Source: Lachancea mirantina (lineage: Eukaryota > Ascomycota > Saccharomycetes > Saccharomycetales > Saccharomycetaceae). Taken from it: DNA of 64,000 nucleotides. The stretch is taken from assembly GCA_900074745.1 (NCBI GenBank), contig LT598468.1, forward strand, positions 1,054,001 through 1,118,000, given 5' to 3'. Of the stretch, positions 18,693 to 28,011 are shown piece by piece; within the stretch, counting starts at the first letter, position 1, and every line of letters starts with the position of its first letter. The translations under genes and the position numbers were made by a program. The notes beneath the pieces were generated by a model. That model searched no databases and was not told the origin of the DNA. It saw nothing but the letters and a program-made list of their open reading frames with translations.

Positions 18693-19508
18693 TTATTCCC
18701 AGTCATCATCTTCGTCTGCATCGTCATCGGCGGCAACATTCTCAGCAGCTTCCATCTTTGTCTTTGCCTGCTTGTTCTGCGTCTCGTCATCATTACCAGT
18801 TTCGTCCTCATCGTCCCAATCAACTTCTTGAACTTCTGAAGTGCTATGATTAAGAATCTCTTTCCTCTTTCTTTCCGTATTTAGGATTTGGTTACGCCTC
18901 AACATGTAAATACCCCAGAAGTCGCGATAACTTATCTTCTCCGGTACAATCCTATTCATAAGAGCCCTCAGTTCATCTTCTTTCTCTAGCAACGCCGCTA
19001 TTTCGCTAGTTTTCTCGTCAGGATTCCAAGATTCTGGCACTTTGACATTTCCTTCGAGGTAAATGCTTGCATCAACAGACAGCGATTTAAGTTCAGCCTC
19101 AGTTCGATTTGCCGCTAAAGTAGCTGATTTCAGTGTGACATTCCCACCTTCCGAATCTTTAGCGGAAATATCGTTCAATTTATCTGCTTGCTGGGTCAAC
19201 GACGACCAAAACGGACCCGATGAAACTCTTTTCCAATAACTTTGAGCCATATTTTCGACTCCCTGCAGCTTTGTATCCAATTTCCCGAGCACTTCCTGAG
19301 TTTTATTCGATAGTTCCTCATCAATTGGCAATTTCAACTCAATGTCTTTCGAATCATCCATGAATTTCCGTAACACTGTAGTAGTACGGTTATAACCAGC
19401 ATCTATCTCGCTTTCCAAAAGGCGAAAAGCCTCGTCGGTCTTGTCGTCGTGATTTTTGGACGACTCTGGTCCATTGCTGGTAGCTTGCTCTTCATAGAAG
19501 AACTCCAT
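18693..19508 (-). CDS. DOS2: Dos2, BSD-domain protein
   Basis: A 271-residue protein with a BSD domain (about 165-225, containing YRDFWGIYMLRRNQIL). Dos2 is a cytoplasmic protein of ill-defined role, linked by name to degradation of ubiquitinated substrates. Before the BSD domain are helical segments; the C-terminal 45 residues are very acidic, rich in Asp and Glu, and end DDDWE. It is convergent with DOA4, with 34 bp between stops, and divergent from OCA6, the order of YDR069C-YDR067C. Confidence 0.9.
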   Translation of the reverse strand: MEFFYEEQATSNGPESSKNHDDKTDEAFRLLESEIDAGYNRTTTVLRKFMDDSKDIELKLPIDEELSNKTQEVLGKLDTKLQGVENMAQSYWKRVSSGPFWSSLTQQADKLNDISAKDSEGGNVTLKSATLAANRTEAELKSLSVDASIYLEGNVKVPESWNPDEKTSEIAALLEKEDELRALMNRIVPEKISYRDFWGIYMLRRNQILNTERKRKEILNHSTSEVQEVDWDDEDETGNDDETQNKQAKTKMEAAENVAADDDADEDDDWE

Positions 19509-19650
19509 ATTATCCCCAGTTTTTATGATATATTGTCAAGATCAGTTTAATTAAAGATTTCAGAACATTAAGAAACTCCATCCATGATCAAGACTCTTAA
19601 TACAAGAACAAACCGTAAATCGTGGAATCTGATATCCACTTGAGTCAATC

Positions 19651-20292
19651 ATGTCCTTGGTCACTCCAATCCATTTCAGTGCTGTTCAGCCAAATTTCTA
19701 CCGAGGTTCTTACCCGAGAGAGATCAATATACCATTTTTACGAACACTGAGGTTAAAATACATCCTGTCGTTGACCCCAGAGCCTTTGACGCACCAGGAG
19801 CCCATTGCAGCATTTTGTCGAAACGAGCGGATTCAAATGGTCCACATTGAGTGTGGAACAAGCAAAAAATCGAAAAATGATGGTACCAAATTAAAGCGCA
19901 AGAAGAAACCGGTGCCAATCGAATACAACGTTGTGGTTAGATGTGTGCAATTTTTGACAGATAAGCGGCATTATCCCTGTTATATGCATTGTACGAACGG
20001 AGAGCTTGTCACCTCGTTGGTCGTCGCGTGTTTGAGAAAACTGTCTTACTGGAGCACAGTTTCAATATTTAATGAATACTTGACCTACGCAACAAACATC
20101 AATATCCATGAACGACAGTTTATCGAGAATTTCAATCTGGAAATAGAAATTAACGATCTGAAGATCTCAGATAAAGTGGCCTGGATCAGTAATAGAGCAG
20201 CAGACACGAGGGTTGATGAGGAAAATGGTAGAATTAAGCTTGTCGGGAGCATTCCCGACACGTTACCAAAACTAAGGTTTCACAGCATATAA
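19651..20292 (+). CDS. OCA6: Oca6, atypical dual-specificity phosphatase-like protein
   Basis: A 213-residue member of the Oca/Siw14 phosphatase family (224 in S. cerevisiae). The N-terminus TPIHFSAVQPNFYRGSYPRE is typical. The P-loop reads HCTNGELVT, so the catalytic His-Cys is present but the arginine of the HCx5R signature is not; the S. cerevisiae protein shows the same loss, so it is probably a non-catalytic partner in the Oca complex. Some Oca proteins act on inositol pyrophosphates. It is convergent with DDI1, with only 5 bp between the stop codons. It ends LPKLRFHSI. Confidence 0.93.
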   Translation: MSLVTPIHFSAVQPNFYRGSYPREINIPFLRTLRLKYILSLTPEPLTHQEPIAAFCRNERIQMVHIECGTSKKSKNDGTKLKRKKKPVPIEYNVVVRCVQFLTDKRHYPCYMHCTNGELVTSLVVACLRKLSYWSTVSIFNEYLTYATNINIHERQFIENFNLEIEINDLKISDKVAWISNRAADTRVDEENGRIKLVGSIPDTLPKLRFHSI

Positions 20293-20297
20293 AACAT

Positions 20298-21506
20298 TTA
20301 AAACAGCATTGCAGCGGCGATATCGACATTCCCATTGGCCAATTTGAGCGCTTGGATGGCTTCTGATCTTGAAAATCCAAGATCCATTAATTGACGAATC
20401 TTGGGTTCTTCACTGTAGGATGTATTTGGTGCATTGGAGCTCTGGGATGACTTTGGCGCATCGGAAATCGGCATTGGGCCTTGTGGCCTAGTCGCAGTCG
20501 TGGGTCCCGTCAGACTTTCGGTCACAGAAGCCTCCAACCCCTTTGGAATCTCTGCTTCCGGCAAAAACCTAGTTTCGATGCCAGCTATCTTAAGCACATT
20601 CTTTTCCAAATCAATGCATGCTTGATGTCTTTTCAGCATGTCGAGTCCTAAAAGCATATCAACGTCTGTATCAAGAACCGTGAAACTGCAAGGAATAAAT
20701 TGAGACTCGATTTTTATCTGCGCGACATGAATCTTACCGTGGATCTGACTCGATCCTACGCCCTTGGCAAGCCCCTGGAAGCGTTTATCCACGTATTTCA
20801 ACAAATCCGTTTCTTGGGCCAATTTTGTCGAAATGATTGTCGCCTGCGCACCGGAATCGACGAAAGCCTTGACAGGATGTCCATTTACTTCCAAATTCAC
20901 ATACAACATATGAACAGGAGCAAATACTTCAGGTGTAAACTCCAAAGCACTTCTCATTTGTTCGTCTATCTCTCGTAAATTAATAAGTTCTGCAATACGA
21001 GCCTGGCTGGCAGGATCATCTGGATTTTGCATTAACCTATTATATTCGTCTTGACTCACACCAAGCGGACTACCCATATCGTGCTGCTGCTGCTGCAAAT
21101 ATGGACCCACTCTCTGTCTAAAAAGCTCTGGATCGTTCAATATAGCGTCCAAGTTGGCCACCTGACCGCCGATTCGAGCTTTCAGCTCATGGTCGTGAAT
21201 CAATTGCTGACGCAGCGTCTCGACAATGTCACCGCTCATTGAACCCCTCGATTCACCAACTGAACCACTTGTAACTGACTTAGCCCTTATAATAACAAGA
21301 TCGTCATTTCCAATACCCAATTCTTCTAAAGTTCTTGTCTCGGAAACAGAAATCTGCTTTGATTGATGTTCAATAACGTCTCTTGAATCGTCAAAATCAC
21401 AATCGAATTGTATAAGAGCGACGAAGTCCTCGAAGGACATATCAGATGACACTTCAACAGGTCCATATATGTGATCAGTAGTCGAGTTACTCACGGTCAC
21501 TTTCAT
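20298..21506 (-). CDS. DDI1: Ddi1, ubiquitin-shuttle aspartyl protease
   Basis: About 402 residues from the ATG at 21506. Ddi1 links ubiquitinated proteins to the proteasome and cleaves heavily ubiquitinated substrates. Order of domains: ubiquitin-like (about 1-75), helical domain, aspartyl protease with AFVDSGAQATIIS (active-site Asp about 214) and VDMLLGLDMLKRH, then a C-terminal UBA (RQLMDLGFSRSEAIQALK). The active site reads DSG where S. cerevisiae has DTG; both are functional forms. The frame is open upstream to 21728, but Ddi1 similarity starts at MKVTVSNS, and a longer form would overlap MAG1. It shares a short promoter with MAG1, as in S. cerevisiae. Confidence 0.95.
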   Translation of the reverse strand: MKVTVSNSTTDHIYGPVEVSSDMSFEDFVALIQFDCDFDDSRDVIEHQSKQISVSETRTLEELGIGNDDLVIIRAKSVTSGSVGESRGSMSGDIVETLRQQLIHDHELKARIGGQVANLDAILNDPELFRQRVGPYLQQQQHDMGSPLGVSQDEYNRLMQNPDDPASQARIAELINLREIDEQMRSALEFTPEVFAPVHMLYVNLEVNGHPVKAFVDSGAQATIISTKLAQETDLLKYVDKRFQGLAKGVGSSQIHGKIHVAQIKIESQFIPCSFTVLDTDVDMLLGLDMLKRHQACIDLEKNVLKIAGIETRFLPEAEIPKGLEASVTESLTGPTTATRPQGPMPISDAPKSSQSSNAPNTSYSEEPKIRQLMDLGFSRSEAIQALKLANGNVDIAAAMLF

Positions 21507-21609
21507 TTGAGTTCTGTTTCTGATGATTCGAGCAAATTGTAGATATCTGGTTAAAGGTAAGGAACTGTTGATGAAAGGTTCCTTATTGATGACCAATAGA
21601 ACGATAACT
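21507..21609. promoter_or_regulatory. Shared DDI1 / MAG1 divergent promoter
   Basis: Only 103 bp separate the preferred starts. In S. cerevisiae the two genes share a damage-inducible bidirectional promoter. Here the interval holds an inverted repeat AAGGAAC/GTTCCTT with a 12-nt loop (21559-21584). Confidence 0.65.
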
Positions 21610-22437
21610 ATGAAGAGAAAAAGACAAGAAAAAGTGGAACTGCCCGCTTCCTTTAGGGAGAAACATGTGGCAGAGTTTATCGAGGGTTGTGACAGGATTT
21701 TAGAAGTAGATCCAACGCTTTTGGACACGATGATTAGTAAAGATTTCCCATTATTCTTGAAGAAAGAACAGACGGAAATGACATTGGATCACCATTTTGC
21801 GAAACTTGGAAGCAGTATTTTGGCTCAGCAGATTAGTGGTAACGCAGCAATGGCTGTTAAGAAGAAATTTATGGCGCTTTTTGACGATGTCTTCCCGACT
21901 TATAAGCAATTGAGAGATGTCTTGAAACAAGACGACGGTACCGAGAAACTAAGGGCCTGTGGGCTTTCACAGCGCAAAGTTATCTATATGGGCTCTTTAG
22001 CGGAGTATTTTGAGAAAAACGAGGGCGAAATACTGGACCTCTTCACCAAGGAATCGAACGACGTTATTGAGAAAGAACTCGTGGACAAAATTAAGGGCAT
22101 TGGGCCCTGGAGTGCTCAAATGTTTCTTGTGACATCTCTGGAACGAATGGACGTTTTCGCATCTGGTGACCTGGGTGTGGCTCGTGGTTGTTCAAAGTAT
22201 CTGGACGCACGGCCGGAATTTTTGAAAGACCTTATGACCAAAAGAACAGAGATTAGAAGAAGCAAGATAAAGCATAAAAAATTGAACTGGAAAGTCTACG
22301 ATGAAGATATTGTTGAGAAATGCGGTGAAGCTTTTGCGCCTTTCCGTACGATTTTTATGTTTTTATTATGGAGAGTTTCGAGCACTAACGTCGAAGTGAT
22401 AGAGAAAAACGAAAACAATTATGTCAACGGAACTTGA
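21610..22437 (+). CDS. MAG1: Mag1, 3-methyladenine DNA glycosylase
   Basis: About 275 residues from the ATG at 21610. Mag1 removes alkylated purines in base excision repair. It has the helix-hairpin-helix element KIKGIGPWSAQMFLV (about 158-172) followed by the catalytic Asp in GDLGVARG (about 185), as in the AlkA/Mag family. Also conserved are LGSSILAQQISGNAA and KIKHKKLNWKVYD. An upstream ATG at 21523 is in frame and would leave just 16 bp to DDI1; the shorter form fits the family better. The 3' end is convergent with COX15. Confidence 0.95.
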   Translation: MKRKRQEKVELPASFREKHVAEFIEGCDRILEVDPTLLDTMISKDFPLFLKKEQTEMTLDHHFAKLGSSILAQQISGNAAMAVKKKFMALFDDVFPTYKQLRDVLKQDDGTEKLRACGLSQRKVIYMGSLAEYFEKNEGEILDLFTKESNDVIEKELVDKIKGIGPWSAQMFLVTSLERMDVFASGDLGVARGCSKYLDARPEFLKDLMTKRTEIRRSKIKHKKLNWKVYDEDIVEKCGEAFAPFRTIFMFLLWRVSSTNVEVIEKNENNYVNGT

Positions 22438-22500
22438 CTTAATTACAGGACTATTTACAGGACTTGTTCAGTTATATCTCGGGATAAATATTGAAAGATT

Positions 22501-23943
22501 TTATTTGGCAAGTTGCGACGCCTGAGTCAAAATCTTGCTGCTCGATTGAGCTCCAGTTTTAGTAGAGAGACCACTTATTAGGATTCTCATGGGGACTCTG
22601 GGTTTTCTCAATTGTGCGGCAAACACTAGGGCGTTTGTCAACAACGCGATTGCGCCAGCCTGGTGCAAGGACGCTAGTGGGATAGGTACCAAATACAACA
22701 GTGTGAAAATTCCAAGCGCGACTTGTGCCGTGACAATACCCATCATAGTATGCATGGATTTCAACGCGCTTTTGGGGATAAAAGCTTTACCTCTATTGCA
22801 AACCATGTGAGCCCAACACACGGCGATGAAAGTGGTAGTCGCGAATATTCTGTGGTTCAATTGAACTGTTGTAGGGTTTTCTAAAAGATTTCTCCAAACG
22901 AGATCACTGTTATCCTCCTTGCGCGCGAAATTTTCATCCATCAATTCCCGGTTGGAAGGAACCCAGTTATCACCCATATGTGGAAAAGTGTTGTAAATCA
23001 AACCAGCATCAAGACCAGCGACAAGACCACCGGACATGGCAGTAACGAAAGTTAATGCCAATAAACCCAAAGAAGTTCTTCTCAAAGGAACGAGTGCGCG
23101 GTTGTCTAGCTTAGAGAATAATTCTATCGCGGCACCAGGATTCTTGACCCACTTGGCTTCCCTGAGAATCTCAAATCCAGTCCAAAACATGCCCATGTAC
23201 AGCAGAAATGCAGCACCCAAATGTGTGGTCAATCTATACTGAGACACAGTAGGTTTCGATTTTCTTTCTTCGAGTTGTTCTTGGTCGAGACCCGACTTGA
23301 CCATCCACCAGCCGATAAGTCCTTGAAGCGCGAGAAGCCAGGACAACCCAAATAATCGTCTGTTGACGTGAGGTGACGTTTTCTTCGTGGCGGCGAAATA
23401 AATCGCCGGTGCGACGAAAATGAGTCCGATCGCGCGACCCCAAAGTCTGTGAACCCATTCCATGAAAAAGATGAATTTGAATTCGTCCATGTCGATGTGG
23501 GAGTTAAGTTGCTTGAATTCGGGTGATTCTCTGTATTTGGCAAATTCTTCTTCCCATTGGGCCTCGTTCAAAGGTGGCAGCGTACCCGTAACTGGTCTCC
23601 ACTCGGTGATACTAAGTCCTGACTCCGTTAGTCTTGTCAAACCGCCCAAAACGACAATTCCAAAAACTAAGCCTGAAGTGCCAATTAACCAATAACCGAC
23701 CCATTTTGAAGAGTTCAACAATCTCTTTTGACTGGCTGCAGCTGCATAACCCCTTATACCAGTAGTAGCACTCTTCCCAAAGTAAGAGTCACGAACATTT
23801 GCAGCTTTAACATTCTGTACCCGACTTCGTATGGTTCTATCGATGACAGATGGTCTGATCTGTAACTTTGAAAAGTTTCGCGTTACAATACGACTAGAAT
23901 ACGCTAAGCTCGGAAGCCTTCCAGTTAAAAAGTTTCTCAACAT
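22501..23943 (-). CDS. COX15: Cox15, heme A synthase
   Basis: A 480-residue inner mitochondrial membrane enzyme that oxidises heme O to heme A for cytochrome c oxidase (S. cerevisiae 486). A basic presequence precedes about eight hydrophobic helices. Family motifs are VVLGGLTRLTESGLSITEWR after the first helix, the histidine-bearing MEWVHRLWGR, TTHLGAAFLLY, VQLNHRIFATTTF and SLHQAGAIALL. These histidines are the heme ligands known for the family. It is tandem with EMP65, as YER141W is with YER140W. Confidence 0.96.
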   Translation of the reverse strand: MLRNFLTGRLPSLAYSSRIVTRNFSKLQIRPSVIDRTIRSRVQNVKAANVRDSYFGKSATTGIRGYAAAASQKRLLNSSKWVGYWLIGTSGLVFGIVVLGGLTRLTESGLSITEWRPVTGTLPPLNEAQWEEEFAKYRESPEFKQLNSHIDMDEFKFIFFMEWVHRLWGRAIGLIFVAPAIYFAATKKTSPHVNRRLFGLSWLLALQGLIGWWMVKSGLDQEQLEERKSKPTVSQYRLTTHLGAAFLLYMGMFWTGFEILREAKWVKNPGAAIELFSKLDNRALVPLRRTSLGLLALTFVTAMSGGLVAGLDAGLIYNTFPHMGDNWVPSNRELMDENFARKEDNSDLVWRNLLENPTTVQLNHRIFATTTFIAVCWAHMVCNRGKAFIPKSALKSMHTMMGIVTAQVALGIFTLLYLVPIPLASLHQAGAIALLTNALVFAAQLRKPRVPMRILISGLSTKTGAQSSSKILTQASQLAK

Positions 23944-24287
23944 CCGAAAGAAACCGAGGCTAGATATATGGCGTCGAGAAGCAAGCGCGTATCTTGTTGT
24001 GTCGGTCTCTCAAGTTCCTTGCTTTAATACTCGTTCATAAGGCCGAAACCATATGATGCATCGTGATGCCGATAAAAACGTCCGTCCGTGGTGATAAACA
24101 CCATCGACTCATTAAACGAGCTCAATCCTCTAACCAGCTTATATTCATTCAGAGGTCTTTTAATTGTGATTTAATGGATCTCATGGGTCAATTGAATCGC
24201 CTTCATGATTTTATGTGCTTATTCTACTTTGTAGCTCTAAATTTCAATTTTGCTGGACTTTCCAGCGCCTTTCTAAGGTATTAAAAA
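23944..24287. other. Intergenic EMP65-COX15
   Basis: About 340 bp holding the COX15 promoter and the EMP65 3' flank. A 73-codon plus-strand frame fills much of it but has no recognisable feature. Confidence 0.5.
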
Positions 24288-25793
24288 TCACCATATGTTC
24301 TTTGATACCATTTTATACCGCATAACCTTGTTTAATGACTTTGAATCCCGTTTGTCTTTCCTTCTGCGCAGCTCATGGAGACTTGTAGGGACATGGGCTG
24401 TGTGTGGCCTTTGCTTGTCGCTCGAAGAGCGTAAATCCGCATGAATTAACTGGCGCATATCCTCGTCGACTTTGCCTCTGCCAGCAGAGAGCATTCCGGG
24501 AGTATAGCCGTTTTCAGGATCAAACGAAGTCGGCAAGGAGCATTGTAGTAGGCGGGACCATTTGACGAGAAATAAGTGTAAAATGACTTTGGTTAGCATT
24601 AGACAGACGCATGCTAAACTGAGAATGAGCATCAGCCCGGTTTTTGACGTAGATGTATCTTTCAAACTTTGTTGGAGCGGAGGTCTCGTTAAAACGATGA
24701 GTGTTACGACCAAAGCAGGGACTGGAAGTCCTGTTCTTGCCTGGAATTTCGAAAGATGATTTATGTGATCGGCGCTCAAAATCGAAAGGTAGTTGTCGTA
24801 AATCTGAGGACGAATTCGATTGAATTTGGTAATGTAGGCGTGTTTGATCCAATCGACGAGGATCTCGCTACCTATGACGACAACGGTGGGTCCGCACAAA
24901 ATCCCGACCACGAGCGACGAAGTCGTGTGGAAGGTCCAAGAGTCCGGTACTAAAGTGTTGAAAGTCGATCCAGATGCGACGAGGTTTCTAATAGCTATAA
25001 TGAGCAAAAGAATAAACATTTGGAACCTTTCCACGACGTCTGCTATGGCGATTTGGAAAAGACCTTCTTTGTCAATGCGCTTGAAAACGGAAGATTTGAT
25101 TTCGGCAAATTGCATGGACAGTAAAAGCGTCCAAAGTGAATTTGAATACGCGTTCACCGCAACGTTAAGTGCTATCGTTTCATAAATCAAAACGCTTCCA
25201 TGGCACAACAGGTACAACAATGCGAAAAATTGTAACAAAAATGGTTCAATGGTTTTCTGCTTGTATTTGTTAGCCATTAAAGCTGTCAAAAGACTTTGTC
25301 CCACTGACGATAGCATTTTATCGCACATGTCAAGCACTCCAAACATCATATACAGTTTAATAGCGCTTTGGCCCTTAATTACGTGGTAAACTCGCGACGT
25401 ATTCATGTGACTCAAACCGCAAGCGGCCAGTACTATAAGGATCAACATCGTCAATTCCTTTCGAGTTCTTTGAAGACCCTTTTTCCTTGTCAATGCGTAT
25501 ACGATCCTGACGGGAACCACTGTCAAATAATGCAGGAAACAGTCTAACGAAGCAAGAAACGAAAACGCAATAAACCTTTCCAAATAACCCAATAATTTAC
25601 CCATATTCAATATCTGTTCCAGTTCATAATTAGCTCCTTCTTCTTCTATTTTTAATTCATCGTCGCTAGTATCATCTTTCCTGGACCCATCATAATCGCT
25701 CTCCAACTCTTTAATCAAAAAGTCGCGCAAAAGTCGGCCTCTCTCAAATCTGAGGTACCTTTTAACAGAGTCTGGGTTTCGAATCACGGGCAT
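24288..25793 (-). CDS. EMP65: Emp65, TAPT1-family ER membrane protein
   Basis: A 501-residue polytopic membrane protein of the TAPT1 (DUF747) family. In S. cerevisiae, Emp65 forms an ER complex with Slp1 that protects soluble proteins from degradation. Several hydrophobic helices are visible (for example around KLYMMFGVLDMCDKML and ALSTNSLWTLL-like segments), together with the family block FAEIKSSVFKRIDKEGLFQI (about 229-248), followed by ADVVERFQ. The N-terminus is acidic and the C-terminus basic and polar. It sits between COX15 and the RTR gene, as YER140W does. Confidence 0.9.
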   Translation of the reverse strand: MPVIRNPDSVKRYLRFERGRLLRDFLIKELESDYDGSRKDDTSDDELKIEEEGANYELEQILNMGKLLGYLERFIAFSFLASLDCFLHYLTVVPVRIVYALTRKKGLQRTRKELTMLILIVLAACGLSHMNTSRVYHVIKGQSAIKLYMMFGVLDMCDKMLSSVGQSLLTALMANKYKQKTIEPFLLQFFALLYLLCHGSVLIYETIALNVAVNAYSNSLWTLLLSMQFAEIKSSVFKRIDKEGLFQIAIADVVERFQMFILLLIIAIRNLVASGSTFNTLVPDSWTFHTTSSLVVGILCGPTVVVIGSEILVDWIKHAYITKFNRIRPQIYDNYLSILSADHINHLSKFQARTGLPVPALVVTLIVLTRPPLQQSLKDTSTSKTGLMLILSLACVCLMLTKVILHLFLVKWSRLLQCSLPTSFDPENGYTPGMLSAGRGKVDEDMRQLIHADLRSSSDKQRPHTAHVPTSLHELRRRKDKRDSKSLNKVMRYKMVSKNIW

Positions 25794-25966
25794 TGCACCT
25801 TCATCAAGGTTCGTTTGCCCTTTACTTTATCAAATTTTGATATAAGAGTTATGGAGTAAGTCAGTTTCTTTACTTAACAATTCTATTTGACAAGAAATTG
25901 GCCCGCTTTACAAAAGCCAGTTGAATTAAGAGAGTCCTATCAGTTATTGTCATAGTGCATACTCCA

Positions 25967-26632
25967 ATGGTAACTGTTGAACAAATTAAAGGCCAGGTTC
26001 TCAAACCCTATTTGAATCGCAAGCAATTATCATTAAAGGAAAGCGAACTGATCTCTTTAGAATTGATTGATCTGCTTTCCGAGAGTTCATGTGATGATGA
26101 CCAAACGCTTAAATATGTCGGGAGGTTCCTTACGAAAGATGCATATCAAGATCTCAGCGAGGAACGTAATTTGAACAAGAAATGTGTGTATCCACGTTGC
26201 GAGCTACAGCAGGGTAGATTACGAGACCTATATGGGGGTAACAACACTGCAACACGGTTTTTAAAGGAGAATAATCCGTATGCGTATTTGACGTTTTTCT
26301 GCAGTAAATTCCATTACCGATGCTCCCAGTTTTTCCAAGCGCAGTTGAGTGATGAGGCGCTTTTCGCTAGAACTGGTGTTCTACAGGATGAATACGATCA
26401 AGATGATCAGAAGATTACATTATTGAACGAATTGATTTCCAATGAGCGGCACGATAAGAATGAGTTGGTCAATATCATCAAGGGGTTCGAAAGCATGCAC
26501 TTAACGTCTCCTTCGAAAACGTCAGATAAAGAACTTGAAGAAGACTTGTCAGAATGGCTTGCCGATATTAAAATTCAAGAAGTGGAAAAACCAGCACCTT
26601 GGGGCGATTTGGGGGTCAGAGGCGAGACATGA
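25967..26632 (+). CDS. RTR1: Rtr1/Rtr2-type RNA polymerase II CTD phosphatase
   Basis: A 221-residue member of the RPAP2/Rtr1 family, which removes CTD Ser5/Tyr1 phosphates and helps RNA polymerase II import. The RTR1 zinc domain spans about 65-115, with CVYPRCE supplying two cysteines and FFCSKFHYRCSQFF supplying the Cys-x3-His. It continues LSDEALFARTGV, as in Rtr1. The frame could begin at a GTG at 25955, but the first ATG at 25967 gives the family's MxTxExIK start. It is the single counterpart of the duplicated RTR1/RTR2 pair; its neighbours EMP65 (YER140W) and RRG1 (YDR065W) come from the two sister blocks. Confidence 0.93.
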   Translation: MVTVEQIKGQVLKPYLNRKQLSLKESELISLELIDLLSESSCDDDQTLKYVGRFLTKDAYQDLSEERNLNKKCVYPRCELQQGRLRDLYGGNNTATRFLKENNPYAYLTFFCSKFHYRCSQFFQAQLSDEALFARTGVLQDEYDQDDQKITLLNELISNERHDKNELVNIIKGFESMHLTSPSKTSDKELEEDLSEWLADIKIQEVEKPAPWGDLGVRGET

Positions 26633-26676
26633 TTGAAAGTGGATTTCCGATGTATTTATAGAACACGACGGGTTAA

Positions 26677-27747
26677 CTAAAAGTGGTACTTGTCGAGAAT
26701 TGACGGCAGACTACGTCGAGCGACAAATGGTGTAACTTTGCTGAGATCCCTCCTGGCCATCGCCCTGTAACGACTCAAGCGTCTTGCGTATAATTCGTCG
26801 CTTTTGGTCTGGAAATATTGCCAACTTTTTCGTCCTAGAACGTCGTCTTTAAATTTCTTGAATCTAAGAGCATGGTGCTGGGCCTCGAGTTCAAGACCAC
26901 GAACGCAGTCCCTTATGGGGTTCAACCAGTCTGTGACATTTTTTAAAGGTCCAAATTTCCCAAAATTGGAATTATTCTCAAAGACGTACTCAATAGGGTT
27001 TCCTTGCACTAACCGTCCCGAATCAAGTAATTCCTCCCAGAGAGCCTCTTGCCAGGCCCAAACGCAGTCTTCTTCGCATCTTTTCCGGGCATCAAGAACT
27101 CCTTGAGCCCATTTTTTCTCCTTCCTTATCATTATACCCAAACTTTTGGATTGACGGGAACTTTTGTTGAGTGCTGACCTAACAAACCAGATTCTTGAAC
27201 GACCCGCATTCGTATAATTGAGATATGTTTTAGGAGGTCCCCTGGCTAATTTCAATTCTTCCCGGTGCAATCTTGCCAGGGCCATGTCATGCAACGCCAA
27301 AGGTAGCAGAAGTTGTGTCTTGTATTGTTGTGGGATAACTTTCGGCAAGAGACCTTTTGCCTGTTTGCCAGCGATAAAATGATTTAAGATGGTTGATTCC
27401 TTTGCTAAAACTGGCCTAACGGGTGCGTTTGGCACATTGCTGACAGATTGCATTGATGTTCTGCGGTTTTGAGACTTTTCTGATACTTCTGTGAGCAAAT
27501 TCCAGGCTTTTATCGTCTTACGTTTCGTCAGACATTTATTGAGCTCTCTCAATTTCTGCAATGAAATGTAAGCGCTCCAGCTTGACTTATCGGTGCGGTG
27601 TTTAAAGAGTTGGGATTTCACGATTGTTCTTAAACGCAGCTTGAGATGCTCTGACTCGACATATTTAGTGGTGTTACGCAAGGTATATCGATACCAGTGA
27701 AGAACGTATAGTCTGTGCTGTTTGAGCTCTCCGAAATGAGTCACCAT
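26677..27747 (-). CDS. RRG1: Rrg1, mitochondrial genome maintenance protein
   Basis: A 356-residue basic, helical protein (365 in S. cerevisiae). Rrg1 is needed for mitochondrial genome maintenance and respiratory growth; its biochemical role is not settled. Shared blocks with the yeast protein are SQLFKHRTDKSSWSAY (about 47-62), LLPKVIPQQYKTQLLLPLAL and the segment RSRIWFVRSALNK. It ends RRSLPSILDKYHF. It is convergent with the RTR gene and tandem with RPS13. Confidence 0.92.
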   Translation of the reverse strand: MVTHFGELKQHRLYVLHWYRYTLRNTTKYVESEHLKLRLRTIVKSQLFKHRTDKSSWSAYISLQKLRELNKCLTKRKTIKAWNLLTEVSEKSQNRRTSMQSVSNVPNAPVRPVLAKESTILNHFIAGKQAKGLLPKVIPQQYKTQLLLPLALHDMALARLHREELKLARGPPKTYLNYTNAGRSRIWFVRSALNKSSRQSKSLGIMIRKEKKWAQGVLDARKRCEEDCVWAWQEALWEELLDSGRLVQGNPIEYVFENNSNFGKFGPLKNVTDWLNPIRDCVRGLELEAQHHALRFKKFKDDVLGRKSWQYFQTKSDELYARRLSRYRAMARRDLSKVTPFVARRSLPSILDKYHF

Positions 27748-28011
27748 CTAGCTCGCTGCATTCTCCAGTGCACTCAACAGTCTGTTTGACTCGGAGAAAC
27801 CAGATTTTTAAGATTGGAATCTTTTAGCATCGAAACTTGGAACTTTATAAGAGAACGTGAAAGTAAGTCCAAAGTAGCTTTAAACGCTCGAGATTTCGAA
27901 ATCTGATTCATGATACAAAATGCAAGCGTGACTTTAGATGCTAAATGAGTTGATAAAGAAGCGTCTTTCAAATACATACAAAATACAAAAAATTTTGATG
28001 AAACGACTTCT

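Noticed and set aside
20298-21506. Virus-like element suggested by the retroviral-type protease fold in DDI1
   Set aside because: It is a host gene with ubiquitin-like and UBA domains at its conserved place beside MAG1; no other element parts are nearby.
24063-24284. 73-codon frame between EMP65 and COX15
   Set aside because: No motif, covers the COX15 promoter, and no counterpart between YER140W and YER141W.
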